A stretch of DNA of 13,802 nucleotides from assembly GCA_007128495.1 (NCBI GenBank), contig SKXH01000158.1:1-13802 (forward strand). The letters are read 5' to 3'. The notes beneath the pieces were generated by a model. It saw only the letters and a list, made by a program, of their open reading frames with translations. It was not told where the DNA came from and searched no databases. The position numbers and the translations under genes are program-made. This DNA comes from Bacteroidota bacterium. Lineage in GTDB: Bacteria > Bacteroidota > Ignavibacteria > T3Sed10-11. Shown piece by piece: positions 1 to 7,381 of the stretch (positions are counted from its first letter, which is position 1; each line of letters opens with the position of its first letter).

Positions 1-2
1 AC

Positions 3-593
3 TTCCCCGATATACCGGGCAAAGAGTTCCTGTTCGATACATACAATCCGGGATTTAATCCGACAAAAGATAAATCTCCTAAATTCATATACACGGCAGT
101 ATTACGATCGTATATCCGCCTTTTGCAGCGCGGAATACGTATGACCAAGAAAAAATTGTTATCGATCAATATAGATCAATTTGCAATAGATAAACTATTA
201 AAGTTTACGGCAGGCGATATAAAACGTGAACGCCTCAATGTCGTTTGTTTTCGCCGGCAGGATATTCTTTATTGTAGTTTACTCTGGAATCATAAAATGG
301 TACGGTACCGTGAGTATACCATTGACGATAAACATTCTCCGGAAAAAAGACTCGGCATGTTCCTCGCGTCGGCAGGTGCGTCTCAAAAAAAGGTGGAACA
401 ACGAATTTTTTATTATCCGATTGATAAAACAATCGATCTAACAGAAGAAAATGGTGGTTGGAAAATCGACAAATTTAAACCGTTCGATAATCTAACTCTT
501 AAAAGAAAAGCAAAACGGAACCTGCCGGAGCTGGAAAATTCACAGGAGGCATATGCACCTGCTGTTTCTGTAGTTTTAAAGGATAGTGCGTAG
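3..593 (+). CDS. Unrecognised protein, 5'-partial (open to the window edge)
   Basis: I do not recognise this protein. The reading frame has no stop from base 3 to the TAG at 591-593, so the gene probably begins before the window. The visible part would be 196 residues. An in-frame ATG at 141 (150 aa) has a GGAA about 5 nt upstream and is an alternative start; a TTG at 123 has no ribosome-binding site and is unlikely. The product is soluble-looking and basic towards the C-terminus, with no signal peptide, membrane segment or cysteine motif seen. It lies 2 nt before rsmD and clearly shares its transcript. A complication is that frame 1 is also open and stops at 142-144, giving an ATGA overlap with the ATG at 141, so a different upstream gene could end there. 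Coding is likely; the start is uncertain. Confidence 0.6.
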   Translation, partial: FPDIPGKEFLFDTYNPGFNPTKDKSPKFIYTAVLRSYIRLLQRGIRMTKKKLLSINIDQFAIDKLLKFTAGDIKRERLNVVCFRRQDILYCSLLWNHKMVRYREYTIDDKHSPEKRLGMFLASAGASQKKVEQRIFYYPIDKTIDLTEENGGWKIDKFKPFDNLTLKRKAKRNLPELENSQEAYAPAVSVVLKDSA

Positions 594-595
594 CT

Positions 596-1171
596 ATGCG
601 GATAACCGGTGGTGAGTATCGGGGAAGGAAAATATACTCCGGAAAATTAAAAGATGTACGTCCGGCTACCGACCGTGTCCGTGAAACGATTTTTTCTATA
701 CTACCGCAATATATCCATTTTCCCGGGGCAACAGTCGTCGATCTCTATGCAGGCACGGGGAGTCTCGGGTTTGAGTGCTTAAGTAGAGGAGCACAATTCG
801 TTGTTTTTGTCGATATATCCAAAGAAGCGGTGAGAGCAATAAACAAAACAGCCGAAGCGCTGGAGTGCCTCGACCGGTGTGAAGTAATACGAATTTCGGT
901 AGATCGATTTTTAAAAAATCCATCAATACAGGCCCGGCTGATTTTTGCCGATCCGCCGTATGCAATGGAACATTTAGTTAATTTACCGTCACAGATTGCA
1001 CAATCGGAAATTAAGAAAGATGATGCCATTTTATTAATCGAACATAACAAGCAAACTACCTTTCCGGAGAATTCAATGTATTCCATTATCAGACAAAAAA
1101 TCTTCGGTAATTCGATAGTGTCTTTTTTCAGATTATACAGTTCAGCAACCAACAACCGGGTGAGATTATGA
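596..1171 (+). CDS. rsmD: 16S rRNA (guanine(966)-N2)-methyltransferase RsmD
   Basis: Predicted S-adenosylmethionine-dependent enzyme that methylates N2 of G966 in 16S rRNA during 30S subunit assembly in the cytoplasm. At 191 aa it has the usual family length. It begins with the typical MRITGGEYRGRKI segment followed by RPATDRVRETIFSIL. SAM-binding motif I is DLYAGTGSLG (residues 49-58), and the catalytic N6/N2-methyltransferase motif DPPY is at 119-122. The start follows the previous stop by 2 nt, with AAAGGA at 578-583 as a somewhat distant ribosome-binding site. Its TGA overlaps the coaD ATG (ATGA, 1168-1171). The rsmD-coaD pairing is very common in bacteria and supports both calls. Confidence 0.96.
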   Translation: MRITGGEYRGRKIYSGKLKDVRPATDRVRETIFSILPQYIHFPGATVVDLYAGTGSLGFECLSRGAQFVVFVDISKEAVRAINKTAEALECLDRCEVIRISVDRFLKNPSIQARLIFADPPYAMEHLVNLPSQIAQSEIKKDDAILLIEHNKQTTFPENSMYSIIRQKIFGNSIVSFFRLYSSATNNRVRL

Positions 1172-1647
1172 AACGTGCTATTTATCCGGGAACATTCGAT
1201 CCCTTTACAAACGGTCATCTCGACATAGTACAACGAGCAACATCTATATTTGACGAGGTGATCGTCACCGTCGCAAAAAATAGTACCAAACAGCCGCTCT
1301 TCTCCATTGAAGATCGGGTGGAAATGATTCGAGAATCGATATCGGATCTGCCAAACGCCCGGGTGGACAGCTTTGAGGGATTACTGGTGGATTACACCAA
1401 ACGACAAAACGCCACCATTATCATTCGCGGTGTGCGAATGATCTCGGACTTTGAATTCGAATTCCAAATGGCATTGATGAACAGAAAACTGGCGGAACAT
1501 ATAACGACCGTTTTTCTTATGCCCGAGGAACGATACACGTATTTAAGCTCGTCAATCGTCCGCGAAATCGCTCAGCTTGGCGGCGATTGTAAGCCATTCG
1601 TTCCATTAAACATCGAAAAACGATTACTCGAAAAATATTCCCGTTGA
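1168..1647 (+). CDS. coaD: Phosphopantetheine adenylyltransferase CoaD
   Basis: Predicted to transfer AMP from ATP to 4'-phosphopantetheine, giving dephospho-CoA, the penultimate step of coenzyme A synthesis. The 159-aa length is standard. The nucleotidyltransferase signature appears as YPGTFDPFTNGH, with the T/HxGH motif at residues 14-17. The conserved RGVRMISDFEFEFQMALMNR block lies at 87-106, and the ISSSxVRE-type motif is SSSIVRE at 127-133. Translation is probably coupled to rsmD through the ATGA overlap. The stop at 1645-1647 lies 11 nt before the aminotransferase start. Confidence 0.97.
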   Translation: MKRAIYPGTFDPFTNGHLDIVQRATSIFDEVIVTVAKNSTKQPLFSIEDRVEMIRESISDLPNARVDSFEGLLVDYTKRQNATIIIRGVRMISDFEFEFQMALMNRKLAEHITTVFLMPEERYTYLSSSIVREIAQLGGDCKPFVPLNIEKRLLEKYSR

Positions 1648-1651
1648 AAGG
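1646..1651 (+). promoter_or_regulatory. Ribosome-binding site that sets the aminotransferase start
   Basis: GAAAGG lies 7 nt before the ATG at 1659 and overlaps the coaD stop. It favours ATG 1659 over the in-frame TTG at 1644, which would extend the protein by five residues and has no such site. Confidence 0.7.
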
Positions 1652-1658
1652 TACATAT

Positions 1659-2861
1659 ATGCGGCGACGGCCTTTGTCACGTAAAGTGGATACGGTTGCA
1701 GAATCACAAACCCTTGCCATCTCGGCGCGGGCTGCTGCAATGAAACGCGAAGGTATAGATGTCATTAGTTTAACTGCCGGAGAACCCGACTTCCCTACTC
1801 CCGATCATATTAAGCGGGCGGGAATCGCAGCGATAGAAGGTAATTTTACCAAGTATACTGCCAACAAAGGCATACCCGACTTACTCGAGGCCATCTCAAA
1901 TAAATTCAGAAAAGAAAATGATTTACCCTGGGGAACCGCCGAAATACTTGTCTCCTCCGGAGCGAAGCACTCGATATTCAATGCATTACAAGCAATTTGC
2001 AATCCGGGAGATGAAGTTGTCATTACGTCGCCATATTGGGTAAGTTATCCGGATATGGTGAAACTTGTCGATGCTAAACCTATAGTGATTAAGACTACCG
2101 ATAAAAGCAATTTTAAAATTACTGCAAAGGAATTACGGAAGGCACTTTCACTAAAGACAAAAGTTTTCATATTCAATAGTCCTTCAAATCCAACCGGTAT
2201 GGTATATTCACAGGAAGAAATTGAAGAAATCGCTGCTGTCATTGCAGATACCGGTATGTACGTTATTAGTGATGAGATTTATGAACATCTGGTATACGGC
2301 GATGCAGCACATTTCAGTATCGGCTCTATTGATGCGGTGAAAGACCTGACCGTAACCGTGAACGGTGTATCGAAAGCATTCTCGATGACCGGCTGGCGTC
2401 TGGGATATATGGGAGCTCACAAAGATATCATTGCCAACGCTGCAAAATTCCAAGGCCAGGTAACGTCAAATGCGTGCTCGATCTCCCAAAAAGCGGCATT
2501 GCACGCACTCACCTCTCCCCTTGATGAAGTGTGGCGAATGCGGGATGAATTTGAAAAAAGGCGGGATTATGTCGTTGGAGAGCTGAATGCCATCCCGGGA
2601 ATAACGTGCACAAAACCTAAAGGATCGTTCTATGTATTGCCGAGAGTTGATGAATATTTCGGGAGCTCGGCGGACAAATACGCAATACGGAGCGATGTCG
2701 ATCTGTGCGAGTATCTTCTTCTCGAAGGAAAAGTCGCATCGGTTCCCGGCAGCGCCTTCGGAGCACATGAGTATATCCGGTTATCCTACACCTCTTCTAT
2801 GGATGAACTCCGTAAAGGCATTGAGCGTATAGGTGAATGTCTCGGAAAACTTGCATCTTGA
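1659..2861 (+). CDS. Class I/II PLP-dependent aminotransferase (aspartate/prephenate aminotransferase type)
   Basis: Predicted fold-type I, subgroup Ib aminotransferase, most like bacterial aspartate aminotransferases that can also transaminate prephenate or other keto acids. From ATG 1659 it has 400 aa, normal for the family. The N-terminal segment with SLTAGEPDFPTP is typical. NSPSNPTG lies around residues 173-180 and SDEIYEHLVY at 204-213. The PLP Schiff-base lysine is K239 in SKAFSMTGWRLGY, and the carboxylate-binding arginine is R374 in IRLSYTSS. It follows coaD by 11 nt and ends the + strand operon. Its stop overlaps the -35 box of the next promoter. A role in aromatic synthesis is possible because aroF and tyrA lie nearby on the other strand, but the exact substrate cannot be read from sequence. 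Confidence 0.92.
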   Translation: MRRRPLSRKVDTVAESQTLAISARAAAMKREGIDVISLTAGEPDFPTPDHIKRAGIAAIEGNFTKYTANKGIPDLLEAISNKFRKENDLPWGTAEILVSSGAKHSIFNALQAICNPGDEVVITSPYWVSYPDMVKLVDAKPIVIKTTDKSNFKITAKELRKALSLKTKVFIFNSPSNPTGMVYSQEEIEEIAAVIADTGMYVISDEIYEHLVYGDAAHFSIGSIDAVKDLTVTVNGVSKAFSMTGWRLGYMGAHKDIIANAAKFQGQVTSNACSISQKAALHALTSPLDEVWRMRDEFEKRRDYVVGELNAIPGITCTKPKGSFYVLPRVDEYFGSSADKYAIRSDVDLCEYLLLEGKVASVPGSAFGAHEYIRLSYTSSMDELRKGIERIGECLGKLAS

Positions 2862-2886
2862 TTTTATAAAATTTATACACTATATT
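2858..2886 (+). promoter_or_regulatory. Sigma70-like promoter for the zinc-ribbon gene
   Basis: TTGATT (2858-2863) and TATATT (2881-2886) are separated by exactly 17 bp, matching 4/6 and 5/6 of the -35 and -10 consensus. The -35 overlaps the stop of the aminotransferase gene, and the last base of the -10 is the first base of the CIRCE operator. Transcription would start near 2892-2894, inside the operator. Confidence 0.65.
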
Positions 2887-2912
2887 TAGCACTTAAAAAT
2901 AAAGAGTGCTAA
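2886..2912 (+). promoter_or_regulatory. CIRCE operator (HrcA repressor binding site)
   Basis: The left arm is TTAGCACTT, followed by a 9-bp A/T spacer and the right arm GAGTGCTAA. This matches the CIRCE consensus (TTAGCACTC-N9-GAGTGCTAA) at all but one position (T for C at 2894). CIRCE is the inverted repeat bound by the heat-shock repressor HrcA, usually in front of groESL, dnaK or hrcA itself. Here it abuts the -10 box and overlaps the predicted transcription start of an FmdB-type gene, the right place for repression. Direct sequence match; regulation by HrcA is inferred. Confidence 0.9.
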
Positions 2913-2922
2913 ATCAAAAAAT

Positions 2923-2930
2923 AGGTGGAG
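2923..2930 (+). promoter_or_regulatory. Ribosome-binding site that sets the zinc-ribbon gene start
   Basis: AGGTGGAG lies 6 nt before ATG 2937, a strong Shine-Dalgarno match. The in-frame GTG at 2925 lies inside this motif and therefore cannot be the start. Confidence 0.8.
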
Positions 2931-2936
2931 ACGAAA

Positions 2937-3263
2937 ATGCCGACATATGAATATCGATGTTCGGAATGCGGGCACGAGTTAGAAGCGCTTCAGAGTATTA
3001 AGGCCGACCCCCTGAAAACATGTCCGCAATGCAATAGCGATTCTTTGCGCAGACTGATCAGTGCAGGTGCAGGGTTAATTTTTAAGGGCAGCGGTTTTTA
3101 TATAACCGATTATAAAAACGGTAACAGTAACGGACGTAAAGAAAAGCATACGGATTCTGAAAAGAAAGAAACTACGTCCAATAAAGATACTTCCAATGAT
3201 ACTAATGCAAAATCTTCAGATACAAGTACAAGCTCAAAAAAAGAATCTGTAAAAAAAGATTGA
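2937..3263 (+). CDS. FmdB-family small zinc-ribbon protein
   Basis: 108-aa protein with the FmdB-type CxxC ssDUF zinc ribbon. It starts MPTYEYRCSECGHELE and carries CxxC pairs at residues 8/11 and 29/32 that should hold one zinc. The family-typical stretch LRRLISAGAGLIFKGSGFYITDY follows. From about residue 60 to the end the protein is a low-complexity tail of Lys, Ser, Thr, Asn and Asp, probably disordered. FmdB itself was named as a putative regulator of formamidase/amidase genes, but the molecular role of most family members is unknown. The gene stands alone behind its own promoter with a CIRCE operator, which suggests heat or protein-folding stress induction. The terminator at 3278-3309 follows. 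Family assignment is firm; function is not. Confidence 0.9.
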   Translation: MPTYEYRCSECGHELEALQSIKADPLKTCPQCNSDSLRRLISAGAGLIFKGSGFYITDYKNGNSNGRKEKHTDSEKKETTSNKDTSNDTNAKSSDTSTSSKKESVKKD

Positions 3264-3277
3264 TCAAGTCGGCTGTG

Positions 3278-3309
3278 GCGAAGTGGGGGTAAAGAAAACC
3301 TCCCTTCGC
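3278..3309. terminator. Hairpin terminator between convergent genes
   Basis: The arms 3278-3290 and 3298-3309 pair over 12 bp (GCGAAG with CTTCGC, then a GGGGGT/ACCTCC part with one G-T pair), with one bulged T at 3284 and a 7-nt loop AAAGAAA. A T-rich stretch follows on the + strand (3310-3329), fitting a Rho-independent terminator for the zinc-ribbon gene. It lies 7 nt beyond the tyrA stop, so it may also end the opposing operon, although no T-run follows directly on that side. Confidence 0.65.
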
Positions 3310-3316
3310 TTCATCA

Positions 3317-4177
3317 TTATTCTTTTCTTCCGATGTTTTTCCTGATCTTTCGGGCTGCAGCAAAATCTCTCTCAATTTTACTCAACTCCCCTTTTTGCAG
3401 CGCTTCTTTATATTCACCCAACCTGACGATCAATGTACTGATATCGGATACTATGTTTTTCTTATTTTTTTCAAGTATATCCCTCCATACTGAATAATCG
3501 CTTTCGCCGATGCGGGTTACATCCTTAAATCCCCCGCCTGCAAGTTTGTACGCAACTTCGGTTATATCCTCATCTTTTAACAATTCGTTTAATAATGCTA
3601 TGGCAAGTAATTGTGGAGCATGGCTGACTTTGGACACTACCTTATCATGTTCCTCCGATGCAACTAAAACCGGGTGTGCCCCGACAGCAGTAATTATTTC
3701 GATAAGTTCTTCTGGAATTTGTCCGGTAACAGGCGGACAAAGTACATAAGCAGTATTCCGGAACATATCGGAGTCTGCATACATATTCCCTGATTTCTGA
3801 CTGCCGGCCATCGGATGTCCTCCGACAAATATAATATCTCCCGAAAGCGTTTCAGCAGCATGCACAACAGGTTGTTTAACACCGGCAACATCGGAAACAA
3901 TCATAGGCCGGGAAATCGAATGAAGTGATTTTATATGCTCTAATATACCTGAAAGCGGGGCGGCTAAAAACAATATGTCAACGGAGTTAGCGAGCTCAAC
4001 AAAAGAATTTTCCACCTCACTAATCCAGCCGGCTGATAATGCTTTTTCAGCTTCTTCCTGCACTATATCGTAACCGATAACCGTAACGCGCGGTATGTAC
4101 TTTTTAATAGCAGCGACCAGGGAGCCGCCGATCAACCCCAAGCCGGCAATCCCGATTGTTTTTTGTGAGGTCTGCAT
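3317..4177 (-). CDS. tyrA: Prephenate dehydrogenase (TyrA)
   Basis: Predicted NAD-dependent oxidative decarboxylation of prephenate to 4-hydroxyphenylpyruvate, the committed step to tyrosine. 286 aa, a stand-alone enzyme with neither a chorismate mutase domain nor a C-terminal ACT domain. The Rossmann motif GLGLIGGS is at residues 12-19 and the acidic D37 ends beta-2, favouring NAD over NADP. HPMAG lies at 121-125, SHAPQLLA at 185-192 with the likely catalytic His186, and GGFKDVTRI at 215-223. Last gene of the long minus-strand operon: its ATG is only 3 nt after the stop of the DAHP synthase gene, implying coupled translation. The close homologues acting on arogenate cannot be excluded by sequence alone. 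Confidence 0.94.
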   Translation of the reverse strand: MQTSQKTIGIAGLGLIGGSLVAAIKKYIPRVTVIGYDIVQEEAEKALSAGWISEVENSFVELANSVDILFLAAPLSGILEHIKSLHSISRPMIVSDVAGVKQPVVHAAETLSGDIIFVGGHPMAGSQKSGNMYADSDMFRNTAYVLCPPVTGQIPEELIEIITAVGAHPVLVASEEHDKVVSKVSHAPQLLAIALLNELLKDEDITEVAYKLAGGGFKDVTRIGESDYSVWRDILEKNKKNIVSDISTLIVRLGEYKEALQKGELSKIERDFAAARKIRKNIGRKE

Positions 4178-4180
4178 ATA

Positions 4181-5242
4181 TCAATTTCTGATAGAGTGAG
4201 CTACCTTTTTTTTCAGCCCGGGAGTTGATAATCCCCTTCCTATTGCCTGAATGATGATTTTAACCTCTTTCATCAATTGAGCAAATTGTTCGGGATAGAG
4301 CGACTGCCCACCATCCGACATAGCATTATTTGGATCCGGGTGTACTTCTACCATAATTCCATCGGCTCCTGCAGCGATTGCCGCCCTTGCCATAGGAATG
4401 ACCTTGTCCCGTATACCGACTGCGTGTGAGGGGTCTGCAATGATCGGGAGATGACTTTTTTGATGAATGACGGGAATAGAGCTCAGGTCCATCGTATTTC
4501 GTGTCGATCTTTCGAATGTTCTGATTCCCCTTTCACATAAAATAACATCCATATTACCGCCGGATAGGATATATTCAGCAGACATGAGCAGTTCTTCTGT
4601 GGTGGCTGAAAGTCCGCGTTTGAGCAACACCGGTTTTGCTGCTTTTCCGAGTTCCCTCAGCAGCGTGAAGTTCTGCATATTTCGTGCTCCCACCTGAAGA
4701 ATATCGGCATACTGTAAAATGGTGTCGATTTGTGAAACATCCATCACTTCGGTGACCATTTTCAACCCGAACGCATCGCAGGCATTTCGCATTATCCGGA
4801 GGCCGTCTTCACCGAGTCCCTGGAATGAATATGGTGAAGACCGGGGTTTAAATGCTCCTCCCCGCAAAACAACTGCACCGAGTGCGGTGAGCGATTCGGC
4901 GAGTTTGAACATTTGGTCTTCACTTTCAATTGAACACGGACCTGCAATAATCACAACCTCATTATCTCCGAGAAAAATATCTTCTCCGATCTTAATAACG
5001 GAATTTTCTTTTTTAAATGATCGGCTGGCAAGTTTATATTGCTCGGTTATACGATATACCTCCGCAACTCCGGGCAGTACTCTAATGGTATTGGTATCAA
5101 AATCGGGTTGTACGCCGATTGCACCAAGAACGGTTTGATTTACACCTGTAGATTTATGTACATCGAAACCGTGTTTGTAGAGCGTCTCAATAATGTTTTC
5201 AACTTCCTGTTTGGTTGCATTTTTGTCGATGACAACAACCAT
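4181..5242 (-). CDS. aroF: 3-deoxy-7-phosphoheptulonate (DAHP) synthase, type I-beta with N-terminal regulatory domain
   Basis: Predicted to condense phosphoenolpyruvate with erythrose-4-phosphate, the first step of the shikimate pathway. 353 aa. Residues 1 to about 70 form a ferredoxin-like domain (MVVVIDKNATKQEVENII...) like that of the Thermotoga enzyme, where it binds tyrosine or phenylalanine and closes the active site. The TIM-barrel part has IAGPCSIES (metal-ligand Cys103), RGGAFKPR (127-134), LLKRG (206-210) and DPSHAVG with His273; Glu299 and Asp310 complete the predicted metal site. The start is backed by GGGAG 7 nt upstream. It begins 27 nt after lptB, with no visible terminator or clear promoter in between, and precedes tyrA, so feedback by aromatic amino acids would suit its position. 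Confidence 0.95.
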   Translation of the reverse strand: MVVVIDKNATKQEVENIIETLYKHGFDVHKSTGVNQTVLGAIGVQPDFDTNTIRVLPGVAEVYRITEQYKLASRSFKKENSVIKIGEDIFLGDNEVVIIAGPCSIESEDQMFKLAESLTALGAVVLRGGAFKPRSSPYSFQGLGEDGLRIMRNACDAFGLKMVTEVMDVSQIDTILQYADILQVGARNMQNFTLLRELGKAAKPVLLKRGLSATTEELLMSAEYILSGGNMDVILCERGIRTFERSTRNTMDLSSIPVIHQKSHLPIIADPSHAVGIRDKVIPMARAAIAAGADGIMVEVHPDPNNAMSDGGQSLYPEQFAQLMKEVKIIIQAIGRGLSTPGLKKKVAHSIRN

Positions 5243-5269
5243 AATCTTACTCCCTATATTGTTAAATTA

Positions 5270-6073
5270 TTAGTATCTATCCAATTTAAATTTTTCACCC
5301 AGGTATAGCTTTCTTACCTGTTCATCATTTGCAAGATCCTCGGCGGTACCGCTTTTCAAAATACTGCCCTCGAATAATAAATACGAACGGTCGGTTATCG
5401 AGAGCGCTTCGTGCACGTTGTGGTCGGTGATTAGAACACCGATCCCGCGTTCATTAAGACTTTCCACAAGCGTCATTAAGTCTTCGACAGCAATCGGATC
5501 GATACCGGCAAATGGTTCGTCGAGTAGAATAAATTTGGGATCGGTTGCGAGTGCACGTGCAATCTCTGTACGTCTACGTTCTCCACCCGAGAGGACGTTG
5601 CCATAGCTTTTTGCAAGGTGCGATATACCGAAATCCTCCATTAATTCTTCACACCGTTCCTTACGCTCTTTTTTTTCTAAGTTACGCAGTTCGAGCACCG
5701 ACATTATATTTTGTTTGACGGTCAACCGCCGGAAAATCGACGCTTCTTGAGGCAGATAACCGATACCGTATCTCGATCGCTTGTACATCGGGACACGGGT
5801 GATGTTGTTACCATCAAGGAATATTTTGCCTTTATTCGGTTTTATCAAACCAACGATCATATAAAACGTGGTGGTTTTGCCTGCACCGTTGGGACCAAGC
5901 AGCCCTACTACCTCCCCCTGCTTTAATTCGATCGAAACATTTTTAACGACAAACTTTTTACCGTATCGTTTGTACAGTCCATCGGTTCTAATAACACTAT
6001 CTCGCTCAGCATCCCGCTCGCTCTCCGTCAAGCGTTCAAGTTCAACGAGTTCTTTTTTGGCCTCTTCGGTCAT
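5270..6073 (-). CDS. lptB: LPS export ABC transporter ATP-binding protein LptB
   Basis: Predicted cytoplasmic ATPase of the LptB2FGC complex, which extracts lipopolysaccharide from the inner membrane and drives it across the periplasm. 267 aa. All ABC motifs are present: Walker A GPNGAGKTT (residues 60-68), Q-loop Gln109 in LPQEAS, signature LSGGE (161-165), Walker B FILLDE (181-186) and switch His218 in TDHNV. The family is usually about 240 aa; here about 26 extra, highly charged residues precede the ABC domain, and no alternative start codon after them is obvious. Its ATG overlaps the lptA stop (ATGA, 6070-6073), and GGAG lies 10 nt upstream. lptF and lptG are not in the window. Confidence 0.95.
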   Translation of the reverse strand: MTEEAKKELVELERLTESERDAERDSVIRTDGLYKRYGKKFVVKNVSIELKQGEVVGLLGPNGAGKTTTFYMIVGLIKPNKGKIFLDGNNITRVPMYKRSRYGIGYLPQEASIFRRLTVKQNIMSVLELRNLEKKERKERCEELMEDFGISHLAKSYGNVLSGGERRRTEIARALATDPKFILLDEPFAGIDPIAVEDLMTLVESLNERGIGVLITDHNVHEALSITDRSYLLFEGSILKSGTAEDLANDEQVRKLYLGEKFKLDRY

Positions 6074-7377
6074 TCCAATATTTCTCCAATCGGATGATGC
6101 ACTATCGGACGTTCCGGTATTGAGAGATCGGGTCTTTCCTCAACCCATCGGAAACCCGCCAGATTATACGTATCCACCCGCCCACGCACAAGTCTTTCCG
6201 GATAATATTCGCCCTCAATTCCCCCTGCAATTTTTAATTCATCTAATTCACCATCTATAAAGAGTAATGTAATGGTATCACCCGTCACGTGGTTCACTCC
6301 GTTGGGTAACATTTCTTCATAGAGGAAATAAAGACTCGTCGCCTGATCCCGCACTTCGATTTTTTCGATTTCATCATTTGAAAACCACATCGTTAGTTCC
6401 ATACCCGTTAATTGATTGAACCTATCGGGATATCTGGGGTCGCTTTTCGATACGGCAAAGGCACGCCGGTATACCTCAAGAGATCGAAGCTGCTGTTCTT
6501 CAAGCTGCACATGGATCGAGTCGCCGGTTATCTGGTTTTCTTGAAACCACATAATCGGTTCGCCGGTAAGGTTCAATTCATCCTCGTCAACGTAGTATAC
6601 TGAACGTTGCCCGCGTGCAGAAAGATCACCCCGGTTCATTTCCACTTCATCGTGTGCAATAAAACGCCGCACCGTATCTTCAAGTATTGATTCCATCAAT
6701 TTACTTTTCACGATAAGGGTATCAATTTGTCTCGCTTCGGTAGTATCCATATGGACGAGCACCGGCGATTCCTGCATACTACTTGAGCCGGTGTGACTAT
6801 CATATTCAAGCAACTGTCCGTACACGGTAGTACCGCGATCGTGGTCAACAACACGCACATTACCGGTTGCCGTAGAAAACTCCATTTCCCTGCGGTGAAC
6901 CAGATGGTCCGAATAAACAATTCCGGAAGGATCGTCGACAACGACATTTTCCCAGAATTCTGCAACTTTTTCGTCTATAAAATATTTTCCATATTTTGCC
7001 GTCAACCGGGTTACCCCGTCATCAAGATACAGATTTCCCTCGCCGTCAAGCATTCGGGCATTCCCGTCATAATATCCCTGATCGGCAAGAAGCGTTACCG
7101 TATCTTCTACAACGCGAACATTTCCTTCGAGAAAGGCGCTGTTTCGTGCCGGGTAATGAATCGCCCTGTCGCAATACACCACGATATCATCCTGCTCCAA
7201 TACCACATTACCGATCAATTCGCGAATGTTTTCACCATCGACACGTTTACCGATCAAACTATCGGCATTCCGGATAATTATTACATCATTGTCTTCCGCT
7301 CCGATAGGATATGCGATAAACACACACACAATCCAAATAAACCATACCCTGCTCAAATCTCTTCTCTCTGTTTTCAT
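6070..7377 (-). CDS. lptA: LptA/OstA-family periplasmic LPS transport protein (long form)
   Basis: Predicted periplasmic bridge protein that carries LPS from LptC to the outer-membrane translocon. From ATG 7377 it has 435 aa, far longer than the roughly 185 aa of E. coli LptA. Residues 1-27 look like a signal peptide: basic RR, hydrophobic WFIWIVCVFIAY, cleavage likely after IGA. The rest consists of repeating beta-strand units of the OstA type, for example the GNVVLEQDD, GNVRVVEDT and GNVRVVDHD turns, interspersed with GDSI/GDTI segments. Such long OstA proteins occur outside Proteobacteria. An in-frame TTG at 7389 would add four residues; ATG, 4 nt after the lptC stop, is preferred. Position between lptC and lptB supports the call. 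A larger scaffold or a partial LptD-like role is possible. Confidence 0.85.
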   Translation of the reverse strand: MKTERRDLSRVWFIWIVCVFIAYPIGAEDNDVIIIRNADSLIGKRVDGENIRELIGNVVLEQDDIVVYCDRAIHYPARNSAFLEGNVRVVEDTVTLLADQGYYDGNARMLDGEGNLYLDDGVTRLTAKYGKYFIDEKVAEFWENVVVDDPSGIVYSDHLVHRREMEFSTATGNVRVVDHDRGTTVYGQLLEYDSHTGSSSMQESPVLVHMDTTEARQIDTLIVKSKLMESILEDTVRRFIAHDEVEMNRGDLSARGQRSVYYVDEDELNLTGEPIMWFQENQITGDSIHVQLEEQQLRSLEVYRRAFAVSKSDPRYPDRFNQLTGMELTMWFSNDEIEKIEVRDQATSLYFLYEEMLPNGVNHVTGDTITLLFIDGELDELKIAGGIEGEYYPERLVRGRVDTYNLAGFRWVEERPDLSIPERPIVHHPIGEILE

Positions 7378-7381
7378 CTTG

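Noticed and set aside
745..1233. 162-codon open frame on the minus strand opposite rsmD and coaD
   Set aside because: Antisense to two strongly conserved genes; translation is unlike any protein I recognise.
2925..2936. GTG start giving four extra residues to the zinc-ribbon protein
   Set aside because: The GTG lies inside the Shine-Dalgarno motif, and the family begins at MPTYEYRC.
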